Shown: piece by piece, positions 9,414 to 17,868 of the stretch
Numbering within the stretch: position 1 is the stretch's first letter
Layout of the letters: the number at the start of each line of letters is the position of its first letter
Assembly: GCF_000963695.1 (NCBI RefSeq)
Contig: NZ_LAJX01000046.1
Coordinates: 3 to 33,319 of the forward strand
DNA from: Methylocucumis oryzae
GTDB lineage: Bacteria; Pseudomonadota; Gammaproteobacteria; Methylococcales; Methylomonadaceae
Reading direction: 5' to 3'
Length of the DNA: 33,317 bases
Notes under the pieces: model-generated
The model's database searches: none
Told to the model about the DNA's origin: nothing
Seen by the model: only the letters and a program-made list of their open reading frames with translations
Program-made: the position numbers and the translations under genes

Positions 9414-10857
9414 TCAGATAATGCGTTTTCTCTGACTTGATGATGCGATAAACATCGCTTCACGATACTTGGCAATCGTGCGTCTAGCGACATTAATGCC
9501 TTTTTCGTTTAAAAAATCAGCAATCCGGCTATCACTTAAAGGCTTAGTCGGGTCTTCGTTACTGATTAATTCTTTGATGATGGCTCTAATCGCTACTGAT
9601 GAGCATTCGCCACCGTTTTCGGTTGAAACATGACTGGAAAAAAAGTACTTGAATTCAACAATGCCATTAGGTGTGTGCATATATTTTTGCGTCGTCACCC
9701 TAGAAATAGTCGATTCGTGTAATTCTAGTTCTTCGGCGATGTCGCGTAATACCATAGGCTTCATTGCAACCGAACCGTGTTCTAAAAAGCCGGTTTGTTT
9801 CTCTATAATTGAGCGTGCGACTCTTAATAACGTATCGTTACGGCTATGTAAGCTTTTAATAAACCAACGCGCTTCTTGTAAATGGTCTTTCATACACGCA
9901 TTGTCTTTGCTGTTATCGGCGCGTTTTTATCATGGCCGAATAAAACGGGTTAATGCGTAATTTAGGCGCTATTTCAGGGTTTAAATGGACTTGCCAGCGC
10001 TCATTTTGTTTAACCACATAGACGTCGGGTATCACATATTCTGGCTCTTGTTGCTGAATTTTAGAACCAGGCTTAGGCTCTAGCGAACGTATTAAATTAA
10101 CCGCCGCAGTTAATTGACGCTCGGTCAAACCTAACTTGCGCATTAACTTTGATTGCTCATGCGTGGCCAACAAGTCTAAATACTCAGAAACGATTTGTAA
10201 GGCCTCGCTTCGATGCGGGGTTAACTCTGGCATTTGCTGTAATTGTAGTCGCAGACAGTCTTTTAAATCAGCCGCGCCCACGCCTACTGGGTCAAAATAT
10301 TGAACTCTATGCAAAACCGCTAAGACTTCATCAAGCTCTAAATCTTCAAATTGGCTTTGCAAAGACAGATGAATGTCTTCAATGCTGGTTGATAAATAAC
10401 CATCGGCATTAATCGAATCAATAATCGCTAAAGCAACTTCGTAATCACGGTCAGTAAACGGGGTAAGTTCTAATTGCCATAGCAAGTGATCTTGCAGCGT
10501 TGTCGCTTGACTGCGTTGCGCTTCAAACTCAACGGCCTCGCCGTTATTACCGCCTAATTCGACCACACTTTCGTAAATATCATCCCAACTTGAATCAACC
10601 GGTAATTCATCAGGAATATCGGTTTGCGAACCTTCACTGGTCATGGAGTCGGAATGTTCGCTTTTATGTTCTAACGCGGGCTCAGAAGCAGAATGACTAG
10701 ACTCCTCTTCCACCTCTAGCATCATATTTGATTCTAATGCTTGTTGTATTTCTTGCTGTAAATCCAGCGTGGACATTTGCAACAGTTTAATCGCCTGCTG
10801 TAATTGCGGCGTCATACTGAGTTGCATACCTTGTCTAAGATGTAAAGACTGTTTCAT
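9414..10857 (-). CDS. rpoN: RNA polymerase sigma-54 factor RpoN (frame broken once)
   Basis: Sigma-54 directs transcription from -24/-12 promoters together with ATP-dependent activators. The N-terminus is the activator-interacting region ([20 protein letters not shown], then [17 protein letters not shown]), followed by an acidic linker rich in Glu, Ser and Asp. The core-binding part follows, and the C-terminal RpoN box reads [13 protein letters not shown] five-base run at 9924-9928 has one extra base; with four the frame continues [20 protein letters not shown] into the DNA-binding half. The corrected length is 480 residues, typical for the family. It lies between lptB and hpf, as in many proteobacteria. 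Confidence 0.94.
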
Positions 10858-10892
10858 AGTAAACGACTACCTAATGTACATTAACGCTTTGC

Positions 10893-11619
10893 CTAAAGGC
10901 TAAAATTATTACCTAAATAGACTTTACGCACTTCCTCGTGTGCGACTATAGCCTCAGCCCCACCTTCTGCGATTACTTTACCATTATTTAAGATATACGC
11001 CCTATCACAGATACCTAATGTTTCTCTGACGTTATGCTCGGTAATTAAAAACGCCTATGCCCCGTTGTTTCAAATGTACAATTATTTTTTTTATATCTTC
11101 GACTGAAATAGGATCAACGCCGGCAAACGGCTCATCAAGTAAGATAAATTTTGGCTTAGTTGCCAATGCCCTGGCAATCTCAACTCGACGCCGTTCTCCA
11201 CCCGATAAGCTAAACGCTTGTTGCTGGCGTAAATGATCAATATGGAATTCTTGTAGTAAATCGTCTATCACTAAGTCTATTTGCGCCGAGTCTAGCTCGC
11301 CGCTAATTTCTAATACGGCTTTAATATTATCTGCGACTGATAATTTGCGGAATACCGATGCTTCTTGCGGTAAATAACCAATGCCTGCTCTGGCTCTAAT
11401 ATGCATAGGTTTATAGGTTATATCTTGTTCATCTAGCAAAATAACACCTTTATCAGCCTTGATTAAACCTACCATAATGTAAAAGCTCGTGGTTTTACCG
11501 GCGCCATTAGGTCCTAATAAACCAACGATCTCACCAGTCTGCATGGCTAATGAAACACCATCCACCACATTACGCTTATGATAGGCTTTAATCAAGCCAT
11601 TAGCCGCTAATGTCACCAT
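10893..11619 (-). CDS. lptB: LPS export ABC transporter ATP-binding protein LptB (frame broken once)
   Basis: LptB is the cytoplasmic ATPase that, with LptF and LptG, powers extraction of lipopolysaccharide from the inner membrane. Walker A is [20 protein letters not shown], the signature is [17 protein letters not shown] and Walker B is [12 protein letters not shown]. The five-A run at 11047-11051 (plus strand) has one base too many. Removing it changes GVFNYRA-stop to [20 protein letters not shown], which holds the switch histidine of ABC proteins, and gives 241 residues, the family's usual length. The gene starts one base after the lptA stop codon. Confidence 0.94.
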
Positions 11620-11620
11620 A

Positions 11621-12134
11621 TCATTTGCTTGCTTTAGGTTTCAATATAACATGAACTCGTTTTGTGTCCGATGATTTTTCCCCGGCTTTCACTAACGAGC
11701 TTTTAATATCATATTCGATATAATCACTGGCGTAGGTCGCATTATCTTGCGTTACCGTCGCATTCTCTTTAAGGACTAGCAAATTTTTTTTAGGATAATA
11801 CTCTCCGATTGATGCCTCGCCTATAATATCAGCGCTGCCTTCATTAGGTGTTTGCTTAAATTTTGCTCGCTTACCGGTAAAATATTAATTTATCGACTTC
11901 GCCATCTTTTAAATACACGACTAACTTATCAGAATTGACTCGAATACTACCCTGGGTAGAAATCACATTGCCTAAGTAAGTGCTGGTTTCATCAGCATCG
12001 TTATATGTGGCTGTATTTGAATCAATAGTAATCGGTTGATCAGCATCGCTTGCTAACGCGAACGCATGGGTAGGCATCCATAATAGTCCAACAAGCCCAG
12101 ATAAGACATACATTTTGCTGTTATTTGGTTTCAT
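11621..12134 (-). CDS. lptA: LPS transport periplasmic protein LptA (frame broken once)
   Basis: LptA forms the periplasmic bridge that carries lipopolysaccharide from LptC to LptD. The ATG at 12134 overlaps the end of lptC by 14 bases and is followed by a signal peptide ([20 protein letters not shown]). The OstA-type beta-jellyroll has short repeated strands such as [20 protein letters not shown] and [19 protein letters not shown]. The A-run at 11879-11882 carries one extra base; with it removed, [20 protein letters not shown] follows and the gene closes after 170 residues. An upstream in-frame ATG at 12164 is rejected because the signal peptide fits the later start. Confidence 0.88.
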
Positions 12135-12702
12135 AGGTCCCTTTAACGGAATGTAGCAGCTCAACGCGAATCGGTTGCTTGTACGTGAGCTTCATTCCTT
12201 GTCCTGTCGTCCGATGCGCTGAACTGCTCAGCTCAGACCACTCGCTTGATTGGGCCTGACCGGTTTTAAGCTGCACGTTTAGATTCGCTGATTTTATTAT
12301 TATAGGTTTAACGTTTGTTGCTTCAGCGCGCTGTATCACAGCGTTACCGTTTAACTGTAAGTCGTTGCCATCGGCTGCTAAGCGTCCTGTTTCAGCAGAA
12401 ATAACCCAAGGTGCAGATTGTGACGGTTTAGAGCCAGCGGAATAAGAATAATACACAGGGTGTAACAATTCTGTATTACGGTCATCGCTGTAATGTATTA
12501 TTTTATCAGCAATTAATTTATTTTTTACTTGCCCCTCCTCGTCCATTTCAACTTTTGCGTAGCCGTTACTGTAAAAATCCGACCTATGCAAGGCTAACTC
12601 AGTACGCTTAGTCTCTTCCACATCGAATAACTTGAGCAAAAACCAACTGGTTATCGATAATAATGCGGCATAAATATATAAGCGCTGAGCGATGAACTTC
12701 AT
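12121..12702 (-). CDS. lptC: LPS export system protein LptC
   Basis: LptC is a bitopic inner-membrane protein that receives lipopolysaccharide from LptBFG and passes it to LptA. This 193-residue protein has one N-terminal transmembrane helix (LYIYAALLSITSWFLLKLF, about residues 8-26), then a periplasmic OstA-like domain with motifs such as DFYSNGYAKVEMDEEG and LQLNGNAVIQR. The start overlaps the kdsC stop by ATGA, and the end overlaps lptA by 14 bases, a tight translationally coupled set. Sequence similarity in this family is low, so the call rests on topology, length and gene order together. Confidence 0.88.
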   Translation of the reverse strand: MKFIAQRLYIYAALLSITSWFLLKLFDVEETKRTELALHRSDFYSNGYAKVEMDEEGQVKNKLIADKIIHYSDDRNTELLHPVYYSYSAGSKPSQSAPWVISAETGRLAADGNDLQLNGNAVIQRAEATNVKPIIIKSANLNVQLKTGQAQSSEWSELSSSAHRTTGQGMKLTYKQPIRVELLHSVKGTYETK

Positions 12703-13242
12703 GCTAAATAAGCTGCGATTAAAGCGTCAAAATGGCCTTGTGCTTGCAAAATAAAATCACACACTTCTCTCACAGCACCTTGACCACCTGTCCTAGTTGT
12801 ACACGCATCGGCATAATGTTGCACGGCAAAATTGGCATCGGCAACGGCAACGCCTAAGCCGACCCGACTCATGATGGGCAAGTCTAAGACATCATCGCCA
12901 ACATGTGCAGCCTGCTGGGGACTTAACGCCAGTTTCTCTAATAATTCGCTAAGTGCCACACGTTTGTCGTCATAACCTAAATAAACATGCGTAATGCCTA
13001 AATCATGCATACGTTTAGCCACCACCACCGATTTACGCCCGGATATAACGGCAATCTCCACGCCCGTTTGCCGCAACATTTTAATACCATGACCATCTTG
13101 CGCATTAAAACTTTTTATATTCGTTACCGTCGTTGTCGAAATAAAGACGACCATCGGTTAAAACCCCATCGACATCTAAAATCAGCAATTTGATTTGCTT
13201 AGCTTTTTCGATAATGGCTAAATCTGATGTTAACGCATACAT
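12699..13242 (-). CDS. kdsC: 3-deoxy-D-manno-octulosonate 8-phosphate phosphatase KdsC (frame broken once)
   Basis: KdsC dephosphorylates Kdo-8-phosphate in the synthesis of the LPS inner-core sugar Kdo. It is a HAD-family enzyme. The catalytic DxD motif lies in LLILDVDGVLTDGRLYF near the N-terminus, before a break in the run at 13112-13116. One base fewer joins it to YKSFNAQDGHGIKMLRQTGV. Later motifs are AVISGRKS (the conserved HAD Ser/Thr) and HVGDDVLDLPIM (acidic motif). The corrected length is 180 residues. The ATG overlaps the kdsD stop as TAATG, and the end overlaps lptC as ATGA. Confidence 0.92.
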
Positions 13243-14219
13243 TACACGATGCCTGCTATCAATAAATCATGCATATTTAACGCGCCAATAGCACACTGAT
13301 GTTGATCGACCACAATTAACGCATTTATCTTTTTTTGTTCCATAATTTGTAAGGCTTCTGCCGCCAACATATCTGGCGCAATCACAGTACAATGCAGCGT
13401 CATGACCTCAGTAATGGGCGTCATATTAATATCTAAATTACGCCCTAACATTCGCCGTAAATCACCATCGGTAAAAATACCTATGACCCTATTATTAGCC
13501 TCGACGACAGCCGTCATACCTAATTTTTTCTCAGTCATTTCTAACAAGGCATGACTAATTAAGGCTGACTCCGGTACTAAAGGCAATTCAGGACCGACAT
13601 GCATAATATCACTTACCCGTAACAATAAACGCTTGCCTAAACTCCCCCCTGGATGAGACATAGCAAAATCATCGCGGGTAAAACCACGCGCTTCAAGCAA
13701 CGACACCGCTAAGGCATCGCCCATCACTAAAGCGGCTGTCGTACTAGATGTTGGTGCTAACCCTAACGGGCAAGCCTCTTGCTCTACCGAAACGTTTAAC
13801 CAAACGGTTGCTAAATTGCCCAGTGTGGAATCCGGATTACCCGTAATCGCAATCAAAGGTACACCTAAGCGTTTAATAATAGGCAAAATCGTCAATACTT
13901 CAGTCGTTTCACCAGAATTAGACAAGGCGATAACCACATCCGCAGGTGTAATCATGCCTAAATCGCCATGACTGGCTTCACCTGGATGCACAAAGAACGC
14001 AGGCGTCCCGGTACTGGCTAAAGTAGCAGCAATTTTGCCACCGATATGACCGGATTTACCCATTCCCGTAACGACAACCCGGCCTTTACAATTGAATAAG
14101 AGTTTACAGGCAGCAATAAAATTTTCGTTAATCTGCTCTTCTAATCGGGCAATTGCCTGGGCTTCTACCTGAACAACAGCGATACCTAGCTCACGTAATT
14201 TGCTGTCATTTAACTTCAT
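13242..14219 (-). CDS. kdsD: Arabinose-5-phosphate isomerase KdsD
   Basis: KdsD interconverts ribulose-5-phosphate and arabinose-5-phosphate, the first step towards Kdo. It has 325 residues with an N-terminal SIS domain (GRVVVTGMGKSGHIGGKIAA, then STGTPAFFVHPGEASHGDLG and ALSNSGETTEV), followed by two CBS domains starting near VSDIMHVGPELPLVP and including VIGIFTDGDLRRML. The frame is intact. It is the promoter-proximal gene of the kdsD-kdsC-lptC-lptA-lptB-rpoN set; no yrbG-type exchanger gene precedes it here. Confidence 0.94.
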   Translation of the reverse strand: MKLNDSKLRELGIAVVQVEAQAIARLEEQINENFIAACKLLFNCKGRVVVTGMGKSGHIGGKIAATLASTGTPAFFVHPGEASHGDLGMITPADVVIALSNSGETTEVLTILPIIKRLGVPLIAITGNPDSTLGNLATVWLNVSVEQEACPLGLAPTSSTTAALVMGDALAVSLLEARGFTRDDFAMSHPGGSLGKRLLLRVSDIMHVGPELPLVPESALISHALLEMTEKKLGMTAVVEANNRVIGIFTDGDLRRMLGRNLDINMTPITEVMTLHCTVIAPDMLAAEALQIMEQKKINALIVVDQHQCAIGALNMHDLLIAGIV

Positions 14220-14427
14220 TTTGCGATATCCACTATCATTTTGAGTTTGTCTTTACGCGCCAACTAGCGAACAAAAACCTGTATTATGCCATGCTTATAC
14301 TTTTTTTGGCTGCATGAGTTTTTCTGAGCGATTGATTTTTCACTGTTCAAATCTCCTTGATTAAAATTATAGTTGTTCGATTTGTCATTACCCAAACGTT
14401 TGAAACCCTATCTTCTTGTGAGCCGAT

Positions 14428-15252
14428 ATGTCTACAGTTTATTTAAGTCAAATGACCCTCTACCCCATTAAATCGCTAGCAGGGGTTAATGTTAGCCAAT
14501 GGCCTGTTATAGCAACCGGTTTTAAATATGACCGCAAATGGATGCTCATTGATGCACAAGGCCGCTTTATGAGTCAGCGTAACTCGCCACGTATGGCGTT
14601 AATACATGTTGAACTAAGCGAGCACGCTTTACAGATTTCTGCACCCATGCAGGGAACGCTCACATTGCCGTTAACCCAACACAGCGAACGACGCGTAGAC
14701 TGCACTATTTGGCAAGACCAGTGCCGTGCTTGTTTAGTCTCTGATGAAGCAGACAGATGGTTTAGCGAATTTTTACAACAACCTTGCCGTTTAGTCTATC
14801 AAGCCAACGATGATATTCGCCATGTCGATCAAAACTATGCTCAACTGTCTGATCAAACGGCATTTTCCGATGGTTTCCCTTTTTTACTCATCTCAGAAAG
14901 CTCACTCGCGTTACTCAATGCGCAAATGGGGTTAAACCTGCCTATGGCTAGGTTTAGGCCCAATCTTGTGGTTAGCGGCTGCGAAGCGTATGCCGAAGAT
15001 GGCTGGCGAGCCATTCGCATTAACAACCTAGACTTCAGACTACCTAAACCTTGTTCGCGCTGCGCGATTCCTAGCTTAAATCCTGAGACCGGCGAATACG
15101 GTAAAGAGCCGCTAGCCACCTTAAGCCGCACGCGTAAATGGCAAAACAAAGTTTATTTTGGTCAAAACGTATTGCACAACCAACAAGGTATTTTATCGGT
15201 AGGCGATGAGATTATCATTCTTAGTGAAGGCCAAATGCAGCCTCCTTTATGA
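14428..15252 (+). CDS. MOSC domain protein, YcbX-like
   Basis: This 274-residue protein has the MOSC N-terminal beta-barrel (YLSQMTLYPIKSLAGVNV, then GFKYDRKWMLID and FMSQRNSPRMALI), then the MOSC core (FSDGFPFLLISESSLALLN, ARFRPNLVVSG, LPKPCSRCAIPSLNPETG). The cysteine of the KPCSRC motif is the expected molybdenum-cofactor ligand. E. coli YcbX, which reduces N-hydroxylated compounds, has an extra C-terminal 2Fe-2S domain that is absent here, so electrons would have to come from a partner. The gene stands alone between kdsD (divergent) and argG. The substrate is unknown. Confidence 0.85.
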   Translation: MSTVYLSQMTLYPIKSLAGVNVSQWPVIATGFKYDRKWMLIDAQGRFMSQRNSPRMALIHVELSEHALQISAPMQGTLTLPLTQHSERRVDCTIWQDQCRACLVSDEADRWFSEFLQQPCRLVYQANDDIRHVDQNYAQLSDQTAFSDGFPFLLISESSLALLNAQMGLNLPMARFRPNLVVSGCEAYAEDGWRAIRINNLDFRLPKPCSRCAIPSLNPETGEYGKEPLATLSRTRKWQNKVYFGQNVLHNQQGILSVGDEIIILSEGQMQPPL

Positions 15253-15286
15253 TAGTTTCAACTCTGCCCTGATACGTTTTTTCCGG

Positions 15287-15292
15287 TATAAT
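15287..15292 (+). promoter_or_regulatory. Candidate -10 box of argG
   Basis: A perfect TATAAT lies 34 bases before the argG ATG. The matching -35 position has no good hexamer, so the promoter may need an activator, or the spacing may be affected by a sequence error. Confidence 0.35.
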
Positions 15293-15325
15293 TCCCGATA
15301 TTTTTAACCAGAGGTTAACGGTATT

Positions 15326-16525
15326 ATGTCGGATATTAAAAAAGTAGTATTGGCGTACTCAGGTGGTTTAGATACGTCTGTTATTTTAAAGTGGTTGCAA
15401 GACGTTTATAGCTGTGAAGTCGTGACATTTACTGCTGATTTAGGTCAAGGCGAAGAAGTCGAACCTGCCAGAGCCAAAGCACAAGGTTTAGGCATTAAAG
15501 AGATTTATATTGATGATTTACGCGAGGAATTTGCCCGTGATTTCGTCTTTCCTATGTTTCGCGCCAACACCATTTATGAGGGTGAATATCTATTAGGCAC
15601 TTCGATAGCTAGACCTTTAATTGCTAAGCGCTTAATTGAAATCGCTAATGAAACAGGCGCTGATGCGATTTCACATGGCGCAACCGGCAAAGGCAATGAC
15701 CAAGTACGTTTTGAATTAGGCGCTTATGCGTTAAGACCTGATATTCGTGTGATTGCACCGTGGCGGGAATGGCAACTGACGTCCAGACAAACCCTATTAG
15801 AATATGCTGAAAAACATGGCATCCCAGTTGAAATGAAACAAGGCAAATCATCGCCTTATTCTATGGATGCTAACTTATTGCATATTTCTTATGAGGGTCG
15901 TGTGTTAGAAAACCCTTGGACAGAAGCCGAAGAAGCGATGTGGCGTTGGACGGTTTCACCTGAAGCAGCCCCCGATCAACCACGCTATATAGAGCTTAGC
16001 TATCGTCAAGGCGACATTGTTGCAATTGATGATGTGCCACACTCACCGGCTGAAGTTATGATTGCATTGAATAAAATCGCTGGCGAAAACGGTATTGGCC
16101 GCTTAGACATTGTAGAAAATCGCTATGTAGGCATGAAATCACGCGGTTGCTATGAAACCCCAGCCGGCACTGTCATGTTAAAAGCCCATAGAGCCATTGA
16201 GTCGTTAACGTTAGATAGAGAAGTCGCGCATTTAAAAGACGAATTAATGCCACGCTATGCTTCATTAATTTATAACGGTTACTGGTGGAGTCCTGAGCGC
16301 AAAATGTTACAAACCATGATTGATGCGTCACAAGCATTTGTTAATGGTAAAGTACGCTTAAAACTATACAAAGGTAATGTCATGGTTGTCGGCCGCATGT
16401 CGGAAACCGATAGTTTATTCGATGAAAGCATTGCCACTTTTGAAGAAGATGCAGGCGCTTATAACCAAAAAGATGCCGAAGGCTTTATTAAATTAAAACG
16501 CGTTAAGAATGCGTATTGCCGCTAA
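15326..16525 (+). CDS. argG: Argininosuccinate synthase
   Basis: ArgG condenses citrulline and aspartate with ATP to argininosuccinate, the penultimate step of arginine synthesis. The 399-residue protein starts with the PP-loop [18 protein letters not shown], and further family motifs are visible ([42 protein letters not shown]). The length is standard and the frame is intact despite many A/T runs. It appears to be transcribed alone. A small hairpin with six pairs (CAGGCT/AGCCTG) lies downstream, before the next gene. Confidence 0.97.
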   Translation: MSDIKKVVLAYSGGLDTSVILKWLQDVYSCEVVTFTADLGQGEEVEPARAKAQGLGIKEIYIDDLREEFARDFVFPMFRANTIYEGEYLLGTSIARPLIAKRLIEIANETGADAISHGATGKGNDQVRFELGAYALRPDIRVIAPWREWQLTSRQTLLEYAEKHGIPVEMKQGKSSPYSMDANLLHISYEGRVLENPWTEAEEAMWRWTVSPEAAPDQPRYIELSYRQGDIVAIDDVPHSPAEVMIALNKIAGENGIGRLDIVENRYVGMKSRGCYETPAGTVMLKAHRAIESLTLDREVAHLKDELMPRYASLIYNGYWWSPERKMLQTMIDASQAFVNGKVRLKLYKGNVMVVGRMSETDSLFDESIATFEEDAGAYNQKDAEGFIKLKRVKNAYCR

Positions 16526-16615
16526 GCGCCAACGCAAAGCCTAAACGCGTTCCCCGCAGTACATAATAATAATTAAATCTTAACAGGCTTACTCAGCCTG
16601 CCTTGAGAGGGAAAA

Positions 16616-17203
16616 ATGAACAAAAACAACAAAAAAGAAATGCAAGTTGTTGTGTTGCCAGATATTCCATCCTACCAGCAACTCATGGTGGTTAATCGCT
16701 GGCTATTGAGAACTGTGATATTTTTAATGTTTGTTATCGTACTCGCGGGTGTTTTATGGTTACCCTCTAGTAATTTTTTAGGTGATTATAAGAAAATAAC
16801 GGCTGATGATATTAACAGTACCCAGACAAACAACAATGTGTCGAGCGATGTAGATGCGTTAAAAGGCCAAGTTGTCGGCTTAATCAGTGGCTCGATAGAA
16901 AACAAGCTCAATACATTAGAGCAAAGCTTGCGTACCGGGACATTGACTAATTCTTTAGGCGAGTTAGAAGCCATTAAGACCGATGTCAAAATGCTACGCG
17001 CTTATTCAGTGCCCACCCAAGCGAATAAAGCCAATAGCAACGAACAAATTATGCGTGAGATGTCCCAGTTGAAACGCTTAATTTATTTAACCATTGCTTC
17101 GTGTGCGTTGTTATTTGCGGCAATTACCGGTATTTGGTTAAGGCATTTGAAAAAACTACCTAGCAAACAAAGCGTTGTGCGTTATTTGCACCGCCACAAA
17201 TAA
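16616..17203 (+). CDS. Uncharacterised membrane protein with two helices
   Basis: I do not recognise the family. The 195-residue product has a transmembrane helix near residues 33-51 (TVIFLMFVIVLAGVLWL) and another near 158-176 (LIYLTIASCALLFAAITGIW). Between them is a polar stretch of about 100 residues rich in Asn, Ser, Leu and Glu that may form a coiled coil (KGQVVGLISGSIENKLNTLE). The N- and C-terminal tails are basic, suggesting both ends are cytoplasmic and the middle is periplasmic. The ATG follows a GAGAGG ribosome site, and a strong terminator closes the unit, which supports a real gene. Confidence 0.7.
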   Translation: MNKNNKKEMQVVVLPDIPSYQQLMVVNRWLLRTVIFLMFVIVLAGVLWLPSSNFLGDYKKITADDINSTQTNNNVSSDVDALKGQVVGLISGSIENKLNTLEQSLRTGTLTNSLGELEAIKTDVKMLRAYSVPTQANKANSNEQIMREMSQLKRLIYLTIASCALLFAAITGIWLRHLKKLPSKQSVVRYLHRHK

Positions 17204-17226
17204 CTCCTAAATAAACTAGTGACAAC

Positions 17227-17263
17227 AAAAAAGCCGCTTGGGAGACTCCCAAGCGGCTTTTTT
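17227..17263. terminator. Strong bidirectional intrinsic terminator
   Basis: A 12-bp perfect stem (AAGCCGCTTGGG / CCCAAGCGGCTT, 17231-17259) with a 5-base loop has A-residues before it and T-residues after it. It can therefore end both the rightward membrane-protein gene and the leftward cytochrome gene's opposite strand. Confidence 0.9.
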
Positions 17264-17290
17264 CATAACTCAAGAAATACTACGATGCGC

Positions 17291-17626
17291 TTATTTTGAT
17301 TCTAAGTATTTGTATAAGGCATCAACAGCTTGGTCTTCGCCGTAACCTGCTTTTTCAACGGCTTTATTTTTCATAATTTCTTCAATCGCTTTCGGCATAC
17401 CGCCTCTGCCTTCTTTTAATACTGCTTCAAATTTCGCTCTGTCTAATTGACCGGCTTTAATCAACGCAGTTAATTGTGGGTTTGAAGAAATGTCATGGCA
17501 AGTGCCGCAACCACGACCAAATGCGCGCTCATAAATCTTTTTACCGATTTCGATTGACTCATCAGCCATTGCTTGACCGGTTAATGCAACCATGGCAAAA
17601 CCCAACGTGATTAATGTTTTTTTCAT
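17291..17626 (-). CDS. Small periplasmic c-type cytochrome
   Basis: This is a 111-residue precursor with a signal peptide (MKKTLITLGFAMVALTGQAMA) and one haem-attachment motif CGTCH at about residue 40 of the precursor. A likely methionine axial ligand is in GRGGMPKAIEE. It is an exported class-I cytochrome c that would shuttle electrons in the periplasm; the donor and acceptor are not evident. ATG 17626 is chosen over an open upstream frame because a GAGAGG ribosome site precedes it and the signal peptide begins there. A terminator-like hairpin lies in its leader (17645-17673). Confidence 0.85.
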   Translation of the reverse strand: MKKTLITLGFAMVALTGQAMADESIEIGKKIYERAFGRGCGTCHDISSNPQLTALIKAGQLDRAKFEAVLKEGRGGMPKAIEEIMKNKAVEKAGYGEDQAVDALYKYLESK

Positions 17627-17644
17627 ATTGACCTCTCTTGGTGT

Positions 17645-17673
17645 AAAAAAAACTGCATTTTTTAAAAATACAG
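17645..17673 (-). promoter_or_regulatory. Terminator-like hairpin in the cytochrome c leader
   Basis: Read on the coding (minus) strand, a nearly palindromic AT-rich 21-mer at 17653-17673 (CTGTATTTTT / AAAAAATGCAG arms) is followed at once by eight T residues and then by the ribosome site. It could act as an attenuator or end a transcript that starts upstream. Confidence 0.4.
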
Positions 17674-17824
17674 CTCGTCGAAAAGTAAAACCTGTAAAGA
17701 ATAGGAAATTTAACCAAAAAATACAATGAATTTGTTTATAAAAATGAAAATTTCCGGTCCGCTCGACCACTTTAGCAGCTCAACAAAAAAGAAAGCCATT
17801 GATAAAAATAACTTTAATCAGATA

Positions 17825-17863
17825 GGTTTCACCTGTATTTTAACTGGTTAAACAAGTGAAACC
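17825..17863 (-). terminator. Composite hairpin after the phytase gene
   Basis: An 8-bp outer stem (GGTTTCAC at 17825-17832, GTGAAACC at 17856-17863) encloses an inner TTTAAC/GTTAAA stem. It lies immediately past the phytase stop codon. No T-run follows, so it may be a factor-dependent end or an mRNA-stabilising structure. Confidence 0.5.
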
Positions 17864-17868
17864 ATCAG

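Noticed and set aside
9365-9493. Longer HPF with an N-terminal extension
   Set aside because: The upstream part overlaps the 3' end of rpoN in another frame, and the true ATG at 9364 has a strong ribosome site.
17627-17770. N-terminal extension of the cytochrome c
   Set aside because: The frame is open, but it crosses the leader hairpin and T-run, and a standard signal peptide and ribosome site mark 17626.
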